Made by a program: the position numbers and the translations under genes | NCBI RefSeq assembly: GCF_904067045.1 | Contig: NZ_CAJFDC010000014.1 | Location: 186,001 to 250,000, forward strand | Reading direction: 5' to 3' | Source of the DNA: Pseudomonas sp. FEN | Lineage (GTDB): Bacteria; Pseudomonadota; Gammaproteobacteria; Pseudomonadales; Pseudomonadaceae | DNA length: 64,000 bases | Notes under the pieces: model-generated | Seen by the model: the letters and a program-made list of their open reading frames with translations, nothing else | Database searches by the model: none | What the model was told of the DNA's origin: nothing | Shown here: in pieces, positions 8,509 through 18,072 of the stretch | Numbering within the stretch: the first letter of the stretch is position 1 | How the letters are laid out: the number at the start of each line of letters is the position of its first letter

Positions 8509-9837
8509 CTATTGCTCGGTCAACGCGGAACCCGCGCGGTCCAGCAGTGGTTTGAACAGATAGTTGAGCAATGAGCGCTCGCCGGTACGCACGAACATCT
8601 CGGCGGGCATGCCCGGTTTGATCACCAACCCGTTGAGTTTTTCCAGGGCGCTATCGCTCACCGAGCTGCGCAGCACGTAGTACGGCGCGCCGGTCTTTTC
8701 ATCGAGCAACTGGTCGGCGGATACCAGACTGACTTCGCCGGGCACCCGTGGGGTGCGGCTCTGGTTGAAGGCGGTGAACAGGATGTCCACTGGCAGATGG
8801 CGGCCGACCTTGTCCACCAGGTTGACCGGCAAGTGCCCCTCGACTTCCAGGCGCTCGCCCTGGGGCACGATCTCCAACAGGGTTTCCCCGGCCCGGATCA
8901 CCGCGCCTTCGGTGTGCACGCTCAGGTTGACCGCGATACCCTGCGCTGGCGCGCTGATTTCGCTGTGCTGCAGATCGAATCCCGCCGAGCGCAACTGTTG
9001 CTCCAGGGTCAGGCTCTTGAGCTGGGCCTCGGCCAGTTGGCCGCGGACTTCTTTCTGGTACTCCTCGGCGTGCTGGGAGAGTCGCAGGCGCGACTCGACA
9101 ATCCCCTGCTCGACCCGCCCGCTTTCGCCGTTGTTCTGTGCCAGGTCCTGTTGCACCTGGGACAGTTGCCGCTGGTAGTCCAGCAGGCGGTTGCGCGGGA
9201 TATAGCCGCTGTCCGCCAGGGGCTTGAGATTGTCCAACTGGCTGCGCAGGGAGTCGGCCCGGGCCAACATGTCGGTGCGCGCCCGGCGCATGCCGGCCAG
9301 TTGCGCGCTGGCACCGTCGATACTGGCGCGGATACCCGCCTGCTCGCGGGAAAAGGCTTCGCGACGGCTGCTGAACAGTTGTCGCTGCCCTTCGAGCACC
9401 AGCGCCAGGCGCGGGTCGGCATCCGCGCTCAACTCGGGCGGAAACACCACCCGGGGCAGATTGTCGCGCTCGCTCTGCCAGCGCGCCTGGCTGGCCCAGG
9501 CCATGCGGTACTGGGCCTGCAGCGATTGCACATCAGCCGACAGCTGGGTCTGGTCGAGGCGAAACAGCGGCTGGCCCTGATGCACCACTTGCCCTTCGCG
9601 TACCAGGATCCGGCTGACCACGCCAGCGCCGAGGGATTGCACGGCCTTGCGCTTGCCGGACACCACCACGGTGCCTTGCACGGCAATGCCCTGGTCCAGC
9701 GGTGCCAGCGCCGCCCAGAGAAAGAAGCCGCCGGCACCCACCAGCGCCAGCAACCAGCCCAAACGGGCAAAGAACCGGGCATCGTGCTCGCGGTATTCAG
9801 CAGGGGTACTGATCTGCATCGTGCTGTCCTTGCTCAT
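8509..9837 (-). CDS. aprE: AprE/TliE, HlyD-family membrane fusion protein of the T1SS
   Basis: This 442-residue adaptor has a short cytoplasmic N-terminus, one transmembrane helix (about residues 26-48, LGWLLALVGAGGFFLWAALAPL), a biotinyl-lipoyl-like segment (GAGVVSRILVREGQVVHQGQPLF), a long coiled-coil hairpin and a C-terminal beta-barrel with the HlyD signature (GLVIKPGMPAEMFV). It bridges the AprD ATPase and the AprF channel. The ATG at 9837 overlaps the aprD stop by 4 nt, indicating translational coupling. Confidence 0.95.
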   Translation of the reverse strand: MSKDSTMQISTPAEYREHDARFFARLGWLLALVGAGGFFLWAALAPLDQGIAVQGTVVVSGKRKAVQSLGAGVVSRILVREGQVVHQGQPLFRLDQTQLSADVQSLQAQYRMAWASQARWQSERDNLPRVVFPPELSADADPRLALVLEGQRQLFSSRREAFSREQAGIRASIDGASAQLAGMRRARTDMLARADSLRSQLDNLKPLADSGYIPRNRLLDYQRQLSQVQQDLAQNNGESGRVEQGIVESRLRLSQHAEEYQKEVRGQLAEAQLKSLTLEQQLRSAGFDLQHSEISAPAQGIAVNLSVHTEGAVIRAGETLLEIVPQGERLEVEGHLPVNLVDKVGRHLPVDILFTAFNQSRTPRVPGEVSLVSADQLLDEKTGAPYYVLRSSVSDSALEKLNGLVIKPGMPAEMFVRTGERSLLNYLFKPLLDRAGSALTEQ

Positions 9838-11615
9838 GCGCCGCTGCTCCGCGTCGGCGCGGGATACTGTCGGCTCAGGCTGACGCCGGCCTGGGTGACG
9901 GCCTCGCGGCTCGCTTGCGCCGCGGGTTGGGCACCGGCCGATAACGCCTTGAGCACATCGGCACTACCGCCGAAGGCTTGCAGTCGGCCTTCGTTGAGCA
10001 CCAGCAACTTGTCCGCCTGGGTCAGGGAGGTGGAACGGTGGGTCACCAGGACCACCGTGCTGCCCCGGGCCTTGAGCAGGGCAATCGCCTGGGTCAAGGC
10101 GGTTTCCCCGACCACATCGAGGTTGGAATTGGGTTCATCCAGCACCACCAGGCGCGGGCCGCCATAGAGCGCACGGGCCAGCGCCACGCGCTGTTTCTGT
10201 CCGCCGGACAGGCCACTGCCGTCTTCCCCCAGCAGCGTGTCGTAGCCCTGGGGCAGGCGCAGGATCAATTCGTGCACCCCGGCCTGGCGCGCCGCTTCGA
10301 CCACCTTCGCTGAGTCGACCTCGGCAAACCGCGCGATATTCTCGGCAATGCTGCCGCTGAACAACTCGATGTCCTGGGGCAAGTAGCCGATATGCGGGCC
10401 GAGATCGTCGCGGTCCCAGCGATGCAGGTCGGCGCCGTCCAGGCGCACGGTGCCGCCGAGGGTTGGCCAGACGCCCACCAGCACCCGGGCCAGGGTCGAC
10501 TTGCCCGAACCCGAGGCGCCGAGCACCCCCAGCACTTCGCCGGGGGCCAGGCTGAAGCTCACCAGATGCAAGGTCGCGCCAGACTTGCCCGGCGGTCCGG
10601 CGCTGACCTGTTCAAACGCCACCTGGCCCTGGGGCGCGGGCAGGCTCATCTGCCCTTGCACCTCGGGAAACTCGCGCAACAGACCGTCCAGACGCTGGTA
10701 GGCGAGCTTGGCCGTGCTCCACTGTTTCCACACCGCAATCAATTGGTCGATGGGGCTGAGCACCCGCCCCATCAGGATGGAGCCGGCGATCATCATACCG
10801 GCGGTCATCTCGCCCTTGATCACCAACAGCGCGCCCAGGCCCAACACCAGCGATTGCAGGCACAGGCGCAACATCTTGCTCAGGGAGGTGATTACCGCCC
10901 CGATATCGCTGGCCCGGTTCTGTCGCGCCAGAAATCCGCTGTGCACCTGGAACCAACGCCTGCGCAGGGCACCGAGCATGCCCATGGCCTGGATGATTTC
11001 GGCGTTGTGCAGATGACTGCTGGCCAACTGACTGGAACGTTGCGAATAGCCGCTGGCTTCGCTCAAGGGCTTTTGGGTCATGGACTCGTTGAGACAGGCC
11101 AGGGCGATCAGCAGTAACACCCCGACACTGGCGAACACGCCCAGCCAGGGATTGAACAGGAAGATCACCAGCAAGTAGATGGGAAACCACGGCGCATCGA
11201 AAAAGGCGAACAAGGCCGGTCCCGTGAGGAACTGGCGGATATGGGTCAGGTCGCCCAGGGCCTGGCCGGCCTGCCCCTCGCCGCGCGACAGGTTGCGCTC
11301 GAAGGCCGCCTGATAGACCCGCAGGTTCAAGCGGCGCTCCAGGGCGCTGCCGATACGGATCACAATAAAACTGCGGAGCACTTCCAAAAGTCCGATAAAG
11401 GCAAAGAACCCCACCACCATCAGGGTCAACATCACCAGGGTGGTTTCATTCTGCGAGGTCAATACCCGGTCATAGACCTGAAGCATGTAAATCGAGGGTA
11501 CCAGCATCAATAGATTGATCAGCGCGGTGAAACAAGCGACGCTGATCAAGACACTTTTATAATCGCCGAGCACACGGATCAAAGGTGTCCCGGACAGTAT
11601 TTTCGGCGCTTGCAT
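9834..11615 (-). CDS. aprD: AprD/TliD, T1SS ABC transporter (permease-ATPase)
   Basis: This 593-residue protein has an N-terminal six-helix ABC exporter domain and a C-terminal ATPase with Walker A (GASGSGKST), the ABC signature LSGGQKQR, Walker B (LVVLDEP) and a switch His (VTHR). There is no C39 peptidase domain at the N-terminus, as expected for exporters of leaderless RTX substrates. It powers secretion of the serralysin and lipase encoded in the same operon. The 194-bp gap to the inhibitor gene upstream (11616-11809) holds no other gene and could contain an internal promoter, though I see no clear one. Confidence 0.95.
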   Translation of the reverse strand: MQAPKILSGTPLIRVLGDYKSVLISVACFTALINLLMLVPSIYMLQVYDRVLTSQNETTLVMLTLMVVGFFAFIGLLEVLRSFIVIRIGSALERRLNLRVYQAAFERNLSRGEGQAGQALGDLTHIRQFLTGPALFAFFDAPWFPIYLLVIFLFNPWLGVFASVGVLLLIALACLNESMTQKPLSEASGYSQRSSQLASSHLHNAEIIQAMGMLGALRRRWFQVHSGFLARQNRASDIGAVITSLSKMLRLCLQSLVLGLGALLVIKGEMTAGMMIAGSILMGRVLSPIDQLIAVWKQWSTAKLAYQRLDGLLREFPEVQGQMSLPAPQGQVAFEQVSAGPPGKSGATLHLVSFSLAPGEVLGVLGASGSGKSTLARVLVGVWPTLGGTVRLDGADLHRWDRDDLGPHIGYLPQDIELFSGSIAENIARFAEVDSAKVVEAARQAGVHELILRLPQGYDTLLGEDGSGLSGGQKQRVALARALYGGPRLVVLDEPNSNLDVVGETALTQAIALLKARGSTVVLVTHRSTSLTQADKLLVLNEGRLQAFGGSADVLKALSAGAQPAAQASREAVTQAGVSLSRQYPAPTRSSGA

Positions 11616-11809
11616 CTCTCTTCCTTGATAGTTACGGGCAGCCGAATACGTACCTTTATTCGCTGCTGAGCAAACCTCTCTGAAATATAGGCACTATCGA
11701 CACGAAGCACTCTTTCGCGGTGCACCAGGCGCCCGCGAAAAAGAACGGGACAAGCGTGCAGATACACAAGGCATCAAGTTGCTCTTCAAACGAGACTGGA
11801 TCTGAATAC

Positions 11810-12199
11810 TCAGGGAGTATCGCGCACCAGTACCAGAACACCGCCACTCTTCAAGCGAACTTCATAGCGGTCGGTTTTCTGCCGATTGAAGTGCACAATG
11901 CCAGTTCCCTCGATGCCATACAGCCATAAGCCATCAGGGGTCGGTTCCCAGTTGGTCGGGCGCTCGCCCAACCAGCCGGCGATACATTCCAGGTCGCCAC
12001 TCAGGCGCGGTATTTGAAGCGCCAGGTCAAGCTCGCAGACCTGGGCGTTGGCGCCTTCGGGGTACATCCGCCACTGGCCGGCAAGGGCCTCGGGAGGGGT
12101 GAGGATCAGGCTGCTCGCCATGCTTGTTTCTCCAAAAAGCGCCAGCAACGCAGCTATCAGCCACGTCGAACCGGTACGGGGTATAAACGTCTTGGACAT
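11810..12199 (-). CDS. inh: AprI/Inh, periplasmic serralysin inhibitor
   Basis: This 129-residue protein has a signal peptide (MSKTFIPRTGSTWLIAALLALFGETSMA) followed by SSLILTPPEALAGQWRM, the conserved N-terminal strand that inserts in the protease active site in the Inh family. Two cysteines (VCELDL and LECIAG) are placed as in the family's disulfide. It protects the periplasm from prematurely active AprA. It lies 57 bp downstream of the serralysin gene, separated by a strong hairpin that may lower its expression relative to the protease. Confidence 0.93.
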   Translation of the reverse strand: MSKTFIPRTGSTWLIAALLALFGETSMASSLILTPPEALAGQWRMYPEGANAQVCELDLALQIPRLSGDLECIAGWLGERPTNWEPTPDGLWLYGIEGTGIVHFNRQKTDRYEVRLKSGGVLVLVRDTP

Positions 12200-12221
12200 G
12201 GGCCTGGACTACCGGGTCAGA

Positions 12222-12243
12222 GGGCAGCGCCACGGCGCTGCCC
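12222..12243. terminator. Intercistronic hairpin between serralysin and inhibitor genes
   Basis: GGGCAGCGCC and GGCGCTGCCC form a stem of 9-10 bp in the 57-bp gap. No T-run follows on the minus strand, so it is more likely an mRNA-stability or partial-termination structure than a full rho-independent terminator. Confidence 0.55.
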
Positions 12244-12256
12244 GTACCGCATCAAC

Positions 12257-13705
12257 TCAAGCCACGATATCCGTGACCGCTGCCTGCCCCACGGTGGTCA
12301 CCAGGAAATCGGCGACGCCATGCCCGGAAAAGTCCACCGCCAGGGTACCCAGGTTGGTACCCGAGGCATACGTCAGTACCGCATCGCCGGCATGCCCGGT
12401 GAATGCATTGACGAAGCTCAGGCCCGCGCCATGGGTGATCCCGGACAAATCGATCTTGTCCTGGCCACTGCTGAAATCCATGATCCGGTCGGTGGCATTC
12501 GGCGCCGAGTCGGAAACGGCGGCGAACACAAAGGTATCACTGCCCGAACCACCCCAGAGCTTGTCGGCTCCGCCCGCGCCAAAGAGGATGTCGTTGCCGG
12601 CGCCACCGCGCAGTTCGTTGGCCACGTCGTTGCCGATCAGCAGGTCGTTGCCCGAACCGCCAATGGCGTTCTCGAGCGTGACCCCCTGGGCGATGGAGAT
12701 ATTGCCGAGCATGCCACCCACGTCGGAGAACGAGCCGGCATGCAAGTTGATCTTCTGGTTTTGAGTGAAGCCGGAGAAGTCCAGGGTGTCGTTGCCGCCA
12801 CCGTCCCAGACCGAGAACACCAGCTTGTCCGAAGACGAGGTGGCGCTCAGATAGTCGCGACCGGCATTGGCATTGAACCCATAGGTGGTATCACCGGAAC
12901 GGGTGCTGTAGTTGGCGCCGTAGAGCTTCTGGATCGCCGCGATGTCGTCCATCAGCGGGCCGGAGGAATAAGCCTCGACCCCGCCTTTGCTGAAGTTCTG
13001 ACTGGTATTGCTTTCGCTCCAGTAGCTCATCACGCTGTAGCCGCGGGTGTCTTGTCCATAGGACGCGTCGTTGTAGGTCGGGTTGCCCTCGCCGGCGTTG
13101 TAGTCGCCGGGATGAGCCAGGCCAAGGGTATGGCCGATCTCATGGGTCAGGGTCTGCCGCCCGTAGTTGTTCAGGCCAGGCGTCTTGTTGACGTTGTAGC
13201 CGCTGCCGGTCAGGTACCAGGACTGGCCGTCGTAGCCAGCCTCGGTACCCGGCAGGAAGGCGAACGCCGCCGCGCCTTCCTGCCCGCCGCTGTAGTTGCC
13301 GAAGGTCATATGACCGTCGCCGCCCTTCGCCGCCTCGCTGAAGGTCACATTGGCCACGTCCGCCCAGGATTGCATGGCGAGCACGGCTTGTGACTTCTGC
13401 AACGCGCTGAACTGACTGAATCCGCTGACGCCCAGACCGCTGAAATTCGCAGTCTGGGACGTCAGGAAGGTATAGCTCAGCTCGATCTTGCCGCTGCCGT
13501 TCAGATCGTGCCAGGCGGCACCGTCGCGCAGCAATTGCGTGGCGGCCTGATCGACGGAGTAGGAGGGTTTGCCATTGACCGTAAGATTGCCACCACGGTC
13601 GTATTGATGGCTGAAACTATCGATCTGGTTGAAGGCGGAACTTGTGCCGTTGGCCGCCAGTGCCGCATCCACGGAAACAATGGCTTTTGCTTTTACTTTC
13701 GACAT
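12257..13705 (-). CDS. aprA: AprA/AprX, serralysin-family alkaline metalloprotease
   Basis: This is a 482-residue secreted zinc protease. I chose ATG at 13705 (N-terminus MSKVKAKAIV, the usual AprX start, with AGGAAGTG upstream). The metzincin zinc motif is THEIGHTLGLAH (His188, Glu189, His192, His198) with the Met-turn SVMSY (about 224-228) whose Tyr is the fifth ligand. RTX repeats such as GGSGNDLLIG and GGAGNDILFG bind calcium, and the protein ends in DIVA, a hydrophobic T1SS tail. There is no N-terminal signal peptide, consistent with export by AprDEF. It is the first gene of the operon and the main heat-stable spoilage protease of this group. Confidence 0.97.
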   Translation of the reverse strand: MSKVKAKAIVSVDAALAANGTSSAFNQIDSFSHQYDRGGNLTVNGKPSYSVDQAATQLLRDGAAWHDLNGSGKIELSYTFLTSQTANFSGLGVSGFSQFSALQKSQAVLAMQSWADVANVTFSEAAKGGDGHMTFGNYSGGQEGAAAFAFLPGTEAGYDGQSWYLTGSGYNVNKTPGLNNYGRQTLTHEIGHTLGLAHPGDYNAGEGNPTYNDASYGQDTRGYSVMSYWSESNTSQNFSKGGVEAYSSGPLMDDIAAIQKLYGANYSTRSGDTTYGFNANAGRDYLSATSSSDKLVFSVWDGGGNDTLDFSGFTQNQKINLHAGSFSDVGGMLGNISIAQGVTLENAIGGSGNDLLIGNDVANELRGGAGNDILFGAGGADKLWGGSGSDTFVFAAVSDSAPNATDRIMDFSSGQDKIDLSGITHGAGLSFVNAFTGHAGDAVLTYASGTNLGTLAVDFSGHGVADFLVTTVGQAAVTDIVA

Positions 13706-14259
13706 AAACACACTTCCTTGTTTACAAGTGAAACAGTTTTTGTCCGATAGCGACAATCCCTTGGCGAGATCATCCTATCACTCGCCCTTTTTGAAGGCAG
13801 CGAGAAACTGACACACTTCGAAATCAAACGTCCAGCGCTTTTTTGAGATCGAATCGTATAAACAAGGAAAACGCCTACAAACATTGGCCTGCGCCATGAA
13901 AGTTTTTTCCGACAGTAACGAGCAACTCACACAAGCAGACTTTCGGAAAACCACAAGTCATATGAATGCCTATGTGAAGTGCATCATTAAATGACCATAT
14001 AGTCATTTCGTTACTTATTAGTTTTATATCACCGGTTTGTCCTCCATGCATCAGGGCAATTTTGCCCTTTAAAGCCAGTACCTCTGTTACATTGGCAGTG
14101 GCCATATCCTCGCTGACCAGCAGTGCGTTGTCGGACATATCCGGCCACTCCAGGCCGCTGCGCCTGTCGGGATACTGCCATTGCACGGATCTTCTAGACT
14201 GACAGCCGGCCATGGGCGTCAACTACCCCCGTATGATTGACCACGACTCCGGGAAACGC
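13706..14259. other. Intergenic region between divergent aprA and the AraC gene
   Basis: These 554 bp are comparatively AT-rich and carry the divergent promoters. No family-like coding sequence was found on either strand. A short hairpin (AGGGCAATTTTGCCCT, about 14053-14068) is the only structure noted. Confidence 0.5.
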
Positions 14260-15111
14260 ATGTCCACCACCGTCAACCACTGGATCGACCTGGCCCAGGA
14301 CCGCGACACCGGTATCGAAACCCTGCGCGCGCGTTTCCAGGGCCATGCCCACGCTTACGACGCCCACTGGCACGACAGCTACCTGGTGGGCGTCACCGAG
14401 CATGGCGTGCAGCAGTTCAATTGCCGGCGCACCCGCCACCAGAGCCTGGCGGGCAACGTGTTCCTGCTCGAGCCCGGCGAAATCCACGACGGTGACGCGC
14501 CCACCGAAGGCGGCTTCACCTACCGCACTCTCTATCTCGATCCGCACTGGCTGGAACGGGAACTGAGCGCGCTGTTCGAGGAGGCCCCGGCGGGCAGCCA
14601 ACTGAGCTTCGCCACGACCCTGGCCACCGACACCCGACTGGCCCACGCCACCAGCGTCGCGTTCCAGGCGATTCACACCAAGGAATTGCGCATCGTCCGG
14701 CAAAGTGCCCTGGACCAGCTGTTCGACAGCCTCACCGGTCATCTGCACTGGCGTACCCGCTACCATGAAGACCCGCGCCTGCCACGGGTCGCGCAGATTG
14801 CCCGGGAATACCTGCACGCCCATCTGCACCATGACGTGAGCCTGGATGAAGTTGCCGCCGCCTGTGCTGTCGACCGCTTCCGCCTGACCCGGGCCTTCAA
14901 GGCCGCCTACGGCCTGCCGCCCCATGCCTATCTGGTGCAACTGCGGGTGGCCAAGGCGCGGCAACTGTTGTCCCGGGGCGAGACCCCGGCGAACGTCGCC
15001 ATGACCCTGGGCTTTGCCGACCAGAGTCACCTGGGCCGCTGGTTCCTGCGCGCCTACGGCCTGACACCCGCCGCCTACCGCAAGCGCTGCTCAAACCTTC
15101 CAGACGCCTGA
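14260..15111 (+). CDS. AraC-family regulator with cupin-type sensor domain
   Basis: This protein of about 283 residues has an N-terminal AraC_binding cupin (HWHDSYLVGVTEHG, then EPGEIHDGD) and a C-terminal double helix-turn-helix (DVSLDEVAAACAVDRFRLTRAFK and ANVAMTLGFADQSHLGRWF). I chose ATG at 14260 (CCGGGAAACGC before it); two upstream in-frame ATGs (14212, 14233) give less family-like residues. It sits directly before a LysE-type exporter with a 49-bp gap, a very common pair in Pseudomonas, so it probably controls that exporter in response to an amino acid or related compound. Confidence 0.88.
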   Translation: MSTTVNHWIDLAQDRDTGIETLRARFQGHAHAYDAHWHDSYLVGVTEHGVQQFNCRRTRHQSLAGNVFLLEPGEIHDGDAPTEGGFTYRTLYLDPHWLERELSALFEEAPAGSQLSFATTLATDTRLAHATSVAFQAIHTKELRIVRQSALDQLFDSLTGHLHWRTRYHEDPRLPRVAQIAREYLHAHLHHDVSLDEVAAACAVDRFRLTRAFKAAYGLPPHAYLVQLRVAKARQLLSRGETPANVAMTLGFADQSHLGRWFLRAYGLTPAAYRKRCSNLPDA

Positions 15112-15160
15112 AGCGGCACACGGGAAAATCGGCGCATCGTTCTTTGCGCGGAGCCGTCCC

Positions 15161-15772
15161 ATGCTGTCCAGTCTTTCCAGCTTCCTGCCCTTTGTGCTCT
15201 TCGCCGTCGTGGCTTCCATCACGCCTGGACCGAACAATATCCTGGTGCTGAGCAACAGCGCCCGCCACGGCTTGGCGGCGGCACTGCCGATCGTCCTCGG
15301 CGCCGGCGCCGGTGCCGCGCTGATCGTCCTGCTGGTGGGCAGTGGTGTCGGTGAGTCACTGGCGCAACTGCCCCGGGTACGCATGGCCATGCAATGGATC
15401 GGCATCGCCTGGCTGAGTTACCTGGCCTGGCAGGTCTTCAGTGCCCCGGCCACGGCCATCGACTCCGACGCCGGAGGGCCGCGCCGTCTCGGGTTGTTCG
15501 GTGCCGCCAGCCTGCAACTGATCAACCCGAAGGTCTGGATGATGGCCCTGGCGGTGATCGGGGTGTTTGCCGGCAACGGCGACGAGCGCCAGGCCCAGGT
15601 GGTTTACCTGTCCCTGGTATTCTTCCTGGTATCGTTGCCCTGCATGGGCCTCTGGGCATTGCTCGGCGCTGGATCGACGCGGTTGTTGCGTTCGCCCCGG
15701 GCCATGCGCCGCTTCAATCGTTGCATGGCCGTATTGCTGGTACTTTCAGCAGGGCTGAGTGTGCGGGCATAG
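15161..15772 (+). CDS. LysE/RhtB-family amino acid exporter
   Basis: This 203-residue membrane protein has about six helices and the family N-terminal motif SITPGPNNILVLSNSARHG. A GGAG box lies 8 nt before the ATG. The C-terminal part keeps the INPKVWMMAL motif typical of LysE translocators. It probably exports an amino acid or homoserine-lactone-like compound; the substrate cannot be read from sequence. The AraC regulator immediately upstream on the same strand is likely its controller. Confidence 0.9.
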   Translation: MLSSLSSFLPFVLFAVVASITPGPNNILVLSNSARHGLAAALPIVLGAGAGAALIVLLVGSGVGESLAQLPRVRMAMQWIGIAWLSYLAWQVFSAPATAIDSDAGGPRRLGLFGAASLQLINPKVWMMALAVIGVFAGNGDERQAQVVYLSLVFFLVSLPCMGLWALLGAGSTRLLRSPRAMRRFNRCMAVLLVLSAGLSVRA

Positions 15773-15907
15773 CCCAAGGAGTCGCCACAGTGCAAAAGCC
15801 GGTCGCACTGGTGTGCTTTTGCTATCAACCGGCTGGGTAACGTGGCCGGACGGCGCATGAAGACGCCGACCTCCACAATAAACGACCTGCCGCGAGACCT
15901 GCGTATC

Positions 15908-16849
15908 ATGAAAAGACTGTTCAACAGCTGTCTGTTCCTCTGCGGTACCGCACTCCTGAGCACCAGCGTGCTCGCTTCCGAAGACGCCTCCTGCAAGACC
16001 GTGCGCATGGGCGTGGTCAACTGGACCGACGTGATCGCCACCAGCGGCATGGCCGACGTGCTGCTCAACGGACTGGGCTATGAAAGCAAGCAGACCAGCG
16101 CCGTGCAGCAGATCATCTTTGCCGGTATCCGTGACAAGCGCCTGGATATTTTCCTCGGCTACTGGAAGCCGGCAATGGACAAGAACATCGCGCCATTTAT
16201 CGCCGCCAACCAGCTCAAGGTCCTGGCCCAGCCCAGCCTGTCCGACGCCCAGGCCACCCTCGCGGTGCCGCAATACGTGGCTGACGCCGGCCTGAAGACC
16301 TTCGCCGATATCGCCAGGTTCAAGGACCAGCTTGGTGGCAAGATCTATGGCATCGAACCTGGCAGCGGCGCCAACACCACCATCAAGACCATGATCGACA
16401 CCGATCATTTCGGCCTCAAGGGCTTCAACCTGGTGGAGTCCGGGGAAGCCGGGATGCTTGCCGCCGTGCAGCGGGCGGTCAATCGCAAGGAGTTCGTGGT
16501 CTTCGTCGGCTGGACCCCGCATCCGATGAACATCAATATGAAGATCGCCTACCTGACCGGCAGCGAAGATGTCTACGGGCCCAACGAAGGCGCGGCCACC
16601 GTCTCCACCGTCACCGCCCCGGACTACGCCCAGCGTTGCCCGAACGTCAACAGGCTGCTGGAGAACCTGAAATTCAGCGCCGCCCAGGAAAGCCAGTTGA
16701 TGGTGCCGATCATGGAGCGCCAGACGCCCCAGGACGTGGCAAAGAAATGGCTGCGCGAGCATCCTGAAGACCTTCAGAAATGGCTGAGCGGCGTGACCAG
16801 TGTGGATGGCAAGGACGGCCTGGCGAGTGTGCAGGCGAGTTTGAAATAG
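15908..16849 (+). CDS. Choline/betaine ABC transporter substrate-binding protein (ChoX/BetX-like)
   Basis: This 313-residue periplasmic protein has a signal peptide (MKRLFNSCLFLCGTALLSTSVLA). It carries the OpuAC-fold quaternary-ammonium binding pattern, VRMGVVNWTDV (Trp39) and FLGYWKPAMD, whose aromatic residues form the cation-pi cage in ChoX. I chose ATG at 15908 because only this start gives a signal peptide directly. No ABC permease or ATPase gene is adjacent, so it resembles the orphan binding proteins (BetX, CaiX) that share the Cbc core transporter in Pseudomonas. The exact ligand (choline, betaine or carnitine) is an inference. Confidence 0.88.
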   Translation: MKRLFNSCLFLCGTALLSTSVLASEDASCKTVRMGVVNWTDVIATSGMADVLLNGLGYESKQTSAVQQIIFAGIRDKRLDIFLGYWKPAMDKNIAPFIAANQLKVLAQPSLSDAQATLAVPQYVADAGLKTFADIARFKDQLGGKIYGIEPGSGANTTIKTMIDTDHFGLKGFNLVESGEAGMLAAVQRAVNRKEFVVFVGWTPHPMNINMKIAYLTGSEDVYGPNEGAATVSTVTAPDYAQRCPNVNRLLENLKFSAAQESQLMVPIMERQTPQDVAKKWLREHPEDLQKWLSGVTSVDGKDGLASVQASLK

Positions 16850-16900
16850 CGCGAATCATTGAGGGAGCGGTGCTCTTTTATTACAGGAGCAGTGCCTATT

Positions 16901-16971
16901 GTGGGAGCAGTGCTTGCCCGCGAAGCTTTTAGCGTTCTCACGGGCCTCTTCGCGGGCAAGCACCGCCCCAC
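16901..16971. repeat. REPIN-like inverted repeat, GTGGGAGC type
   Basis: This is a copy of the element at 2763-2834, sharing the arms CTTGCCCGCGAAG/CTTCGCGGGCAAG and the spacer GCTTTTAGCG. It lies just after the binding-protein gene and 55 bp before the esterase start. Confidence 0.85.
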
Positions 16972-17026
16972 ACAAGTTCCGCTCCCACAAGTTCTCCCGT
17001 CACCTGGAATACGCCTGGGACCACGC

Positions 17027-17956
17027 ATGAGCGATTACCCGCTTTCCCCCGAACTCGGCGCCTTTGTCGCCAAAACCCTCGGCTTCAGCTATCCGGACAC
17101 CAGCATCCGGGGCCTGCGTGCCGGCTACAGCGCGATGTGCCGGGCCTTCACGCCACCGCGGCCAGCCGGTATCAACATCAGCGAGCATCTGATCGACCAG
17201 GTGCCCGTGCGCCATTACCGCCCGGTCTCCCAGCCACCCGCCACCGGCTGGCCCTGCGTGCTCTACCTGCATGGCGGCGGCTGGGTGGTCGGCGACCTCG
17301 ACTCCCACGATTTCATCACCGCGGAGCTGGCGTCCCTGCTCAACGCCGTGGTCATCGCCGTCGACTATCGACTCGCGCCGGAGCATCCCTACCCCGCGGC
17401 CTTCGAGGACTGCCTGGCGGTCTGGCGCGGCCTGCAGGCGGGCGCCGCGACCTGGCAACTGAACCCCCGACGCATGGCGATTGCCGGTGACAGCGCCGGT
17501 GGCAATCTCGCCGCCGCCGTGTGCCTGGCCCTGCGCGATGCCGGGCAAGCACAGCCGCGACTGCAAGCACTGATCTATCCAGGGCTGGGCGGCGACGACA
17601 GGTTACCCTCACGCACCGAATGCGCCGACGCCCCGCTGCTCAACGCCCGCGATGTGCACTGCTATCAGGCGTTATATCTGCCGACCCCGGGAAAACCTTC
17701 AGCCTATGCAATGCCATTGCAGGCCACGGATCTGCACGGATTGGCCCCGGCGTTTATCGCCGTGGCGCAGTTCGACCCCTTGCGCGATGACGGCGTGCAC
17801 TACACCGGGCGCCTGCAGGCCGCCGGCGTGGCGGTGGATTTCCATCCCGGTCACGGCCTGGTGCATGGCTGCCTGCGGGCCCGGAGGATGGCCCCGGAGG
17901 TGGATCTGCTCTATGAAAAACTCCTGGCCGCACTACGCCGGTCCTTGAACCTGTAG
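17027..17956 (+). CDS. HSL-family alpha/beta hydrolase (esterase)
   Basis: This 309-residue protein carries the oxyanion motif HGGGW (82-86) and the nucleophile motif GDSAGGN (Ser156), with the acid in AQFDPLRDDG and the base in HGLVHGCL near the C-terminus; this is the hormone-sensitive lipase (type IV) layout. There is no signal peptide, so it is cytosolic. I chose ATG at 17027, downstream of a REPIN; longer in-frame extensions would run through the repeat. It is a monocistronic gene between an ABC binding-protein gene and ptxS; the substrate is unknown, probably short-chain esters. Confidence 0.9.
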   Translation: MSDYPLSPELGAFVAKTLGFSYPDTSIRGLRAGYSAMCRAFTPPRPAGINISEHLIDQVPVRHYRPVSQPPATGWPCVLYLHGGGWVVGDLDSHDFITAELASLLNAVVIAVDYRLAPEHPYPAAFEDCLAVWRGLQAGAATWQLNPRRMAIAGDSAGGNLAAAVCLALRDAGQAQPRLQALIYPGLGGDDRLPSRTECADAPLLNARDVHCYQALYLPTPGKPSAYAMPLQATDLHGLAPAFIAVAQFDPLRDDGVHYTGRLQAAGVAVDFHPGHGLVHGCLRARRMAPEVDLLYEKLLAALRRSLNL

Positions 17957-18007
17957 TCGACAAGCCCGGCAAAAAAACTTGACGACAACCCTTGCCTTGA
18001 GTTCTCC

Positions 18008-18021
18008 TGAAACCGGTTTCA
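18008..18021. promoter_or_regulatory. PtxS operator upstream of ptxS
   Basis: The perfect 14-bp palindrome TGAAACCGGTTTCA matches the published PtxS operator and lies 51 bp before the GTG chosen for ptxS, suggesting autorepression. A second half-site GGTTTCA occurs at about 18062. Confidence 0.9.
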
Positions 18022-18072
18022 ACGCCAATGCGGCGACCGCCTGCCGACAACTCCAAGAAAAGGTTTCAGGCC

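Noticed and set aside
13875..14222. 115-codon minus-strand frame between aprA and the AraC gene
   Set aside because: No family pattern and no clear start; it overlaps the AraC upstream region.
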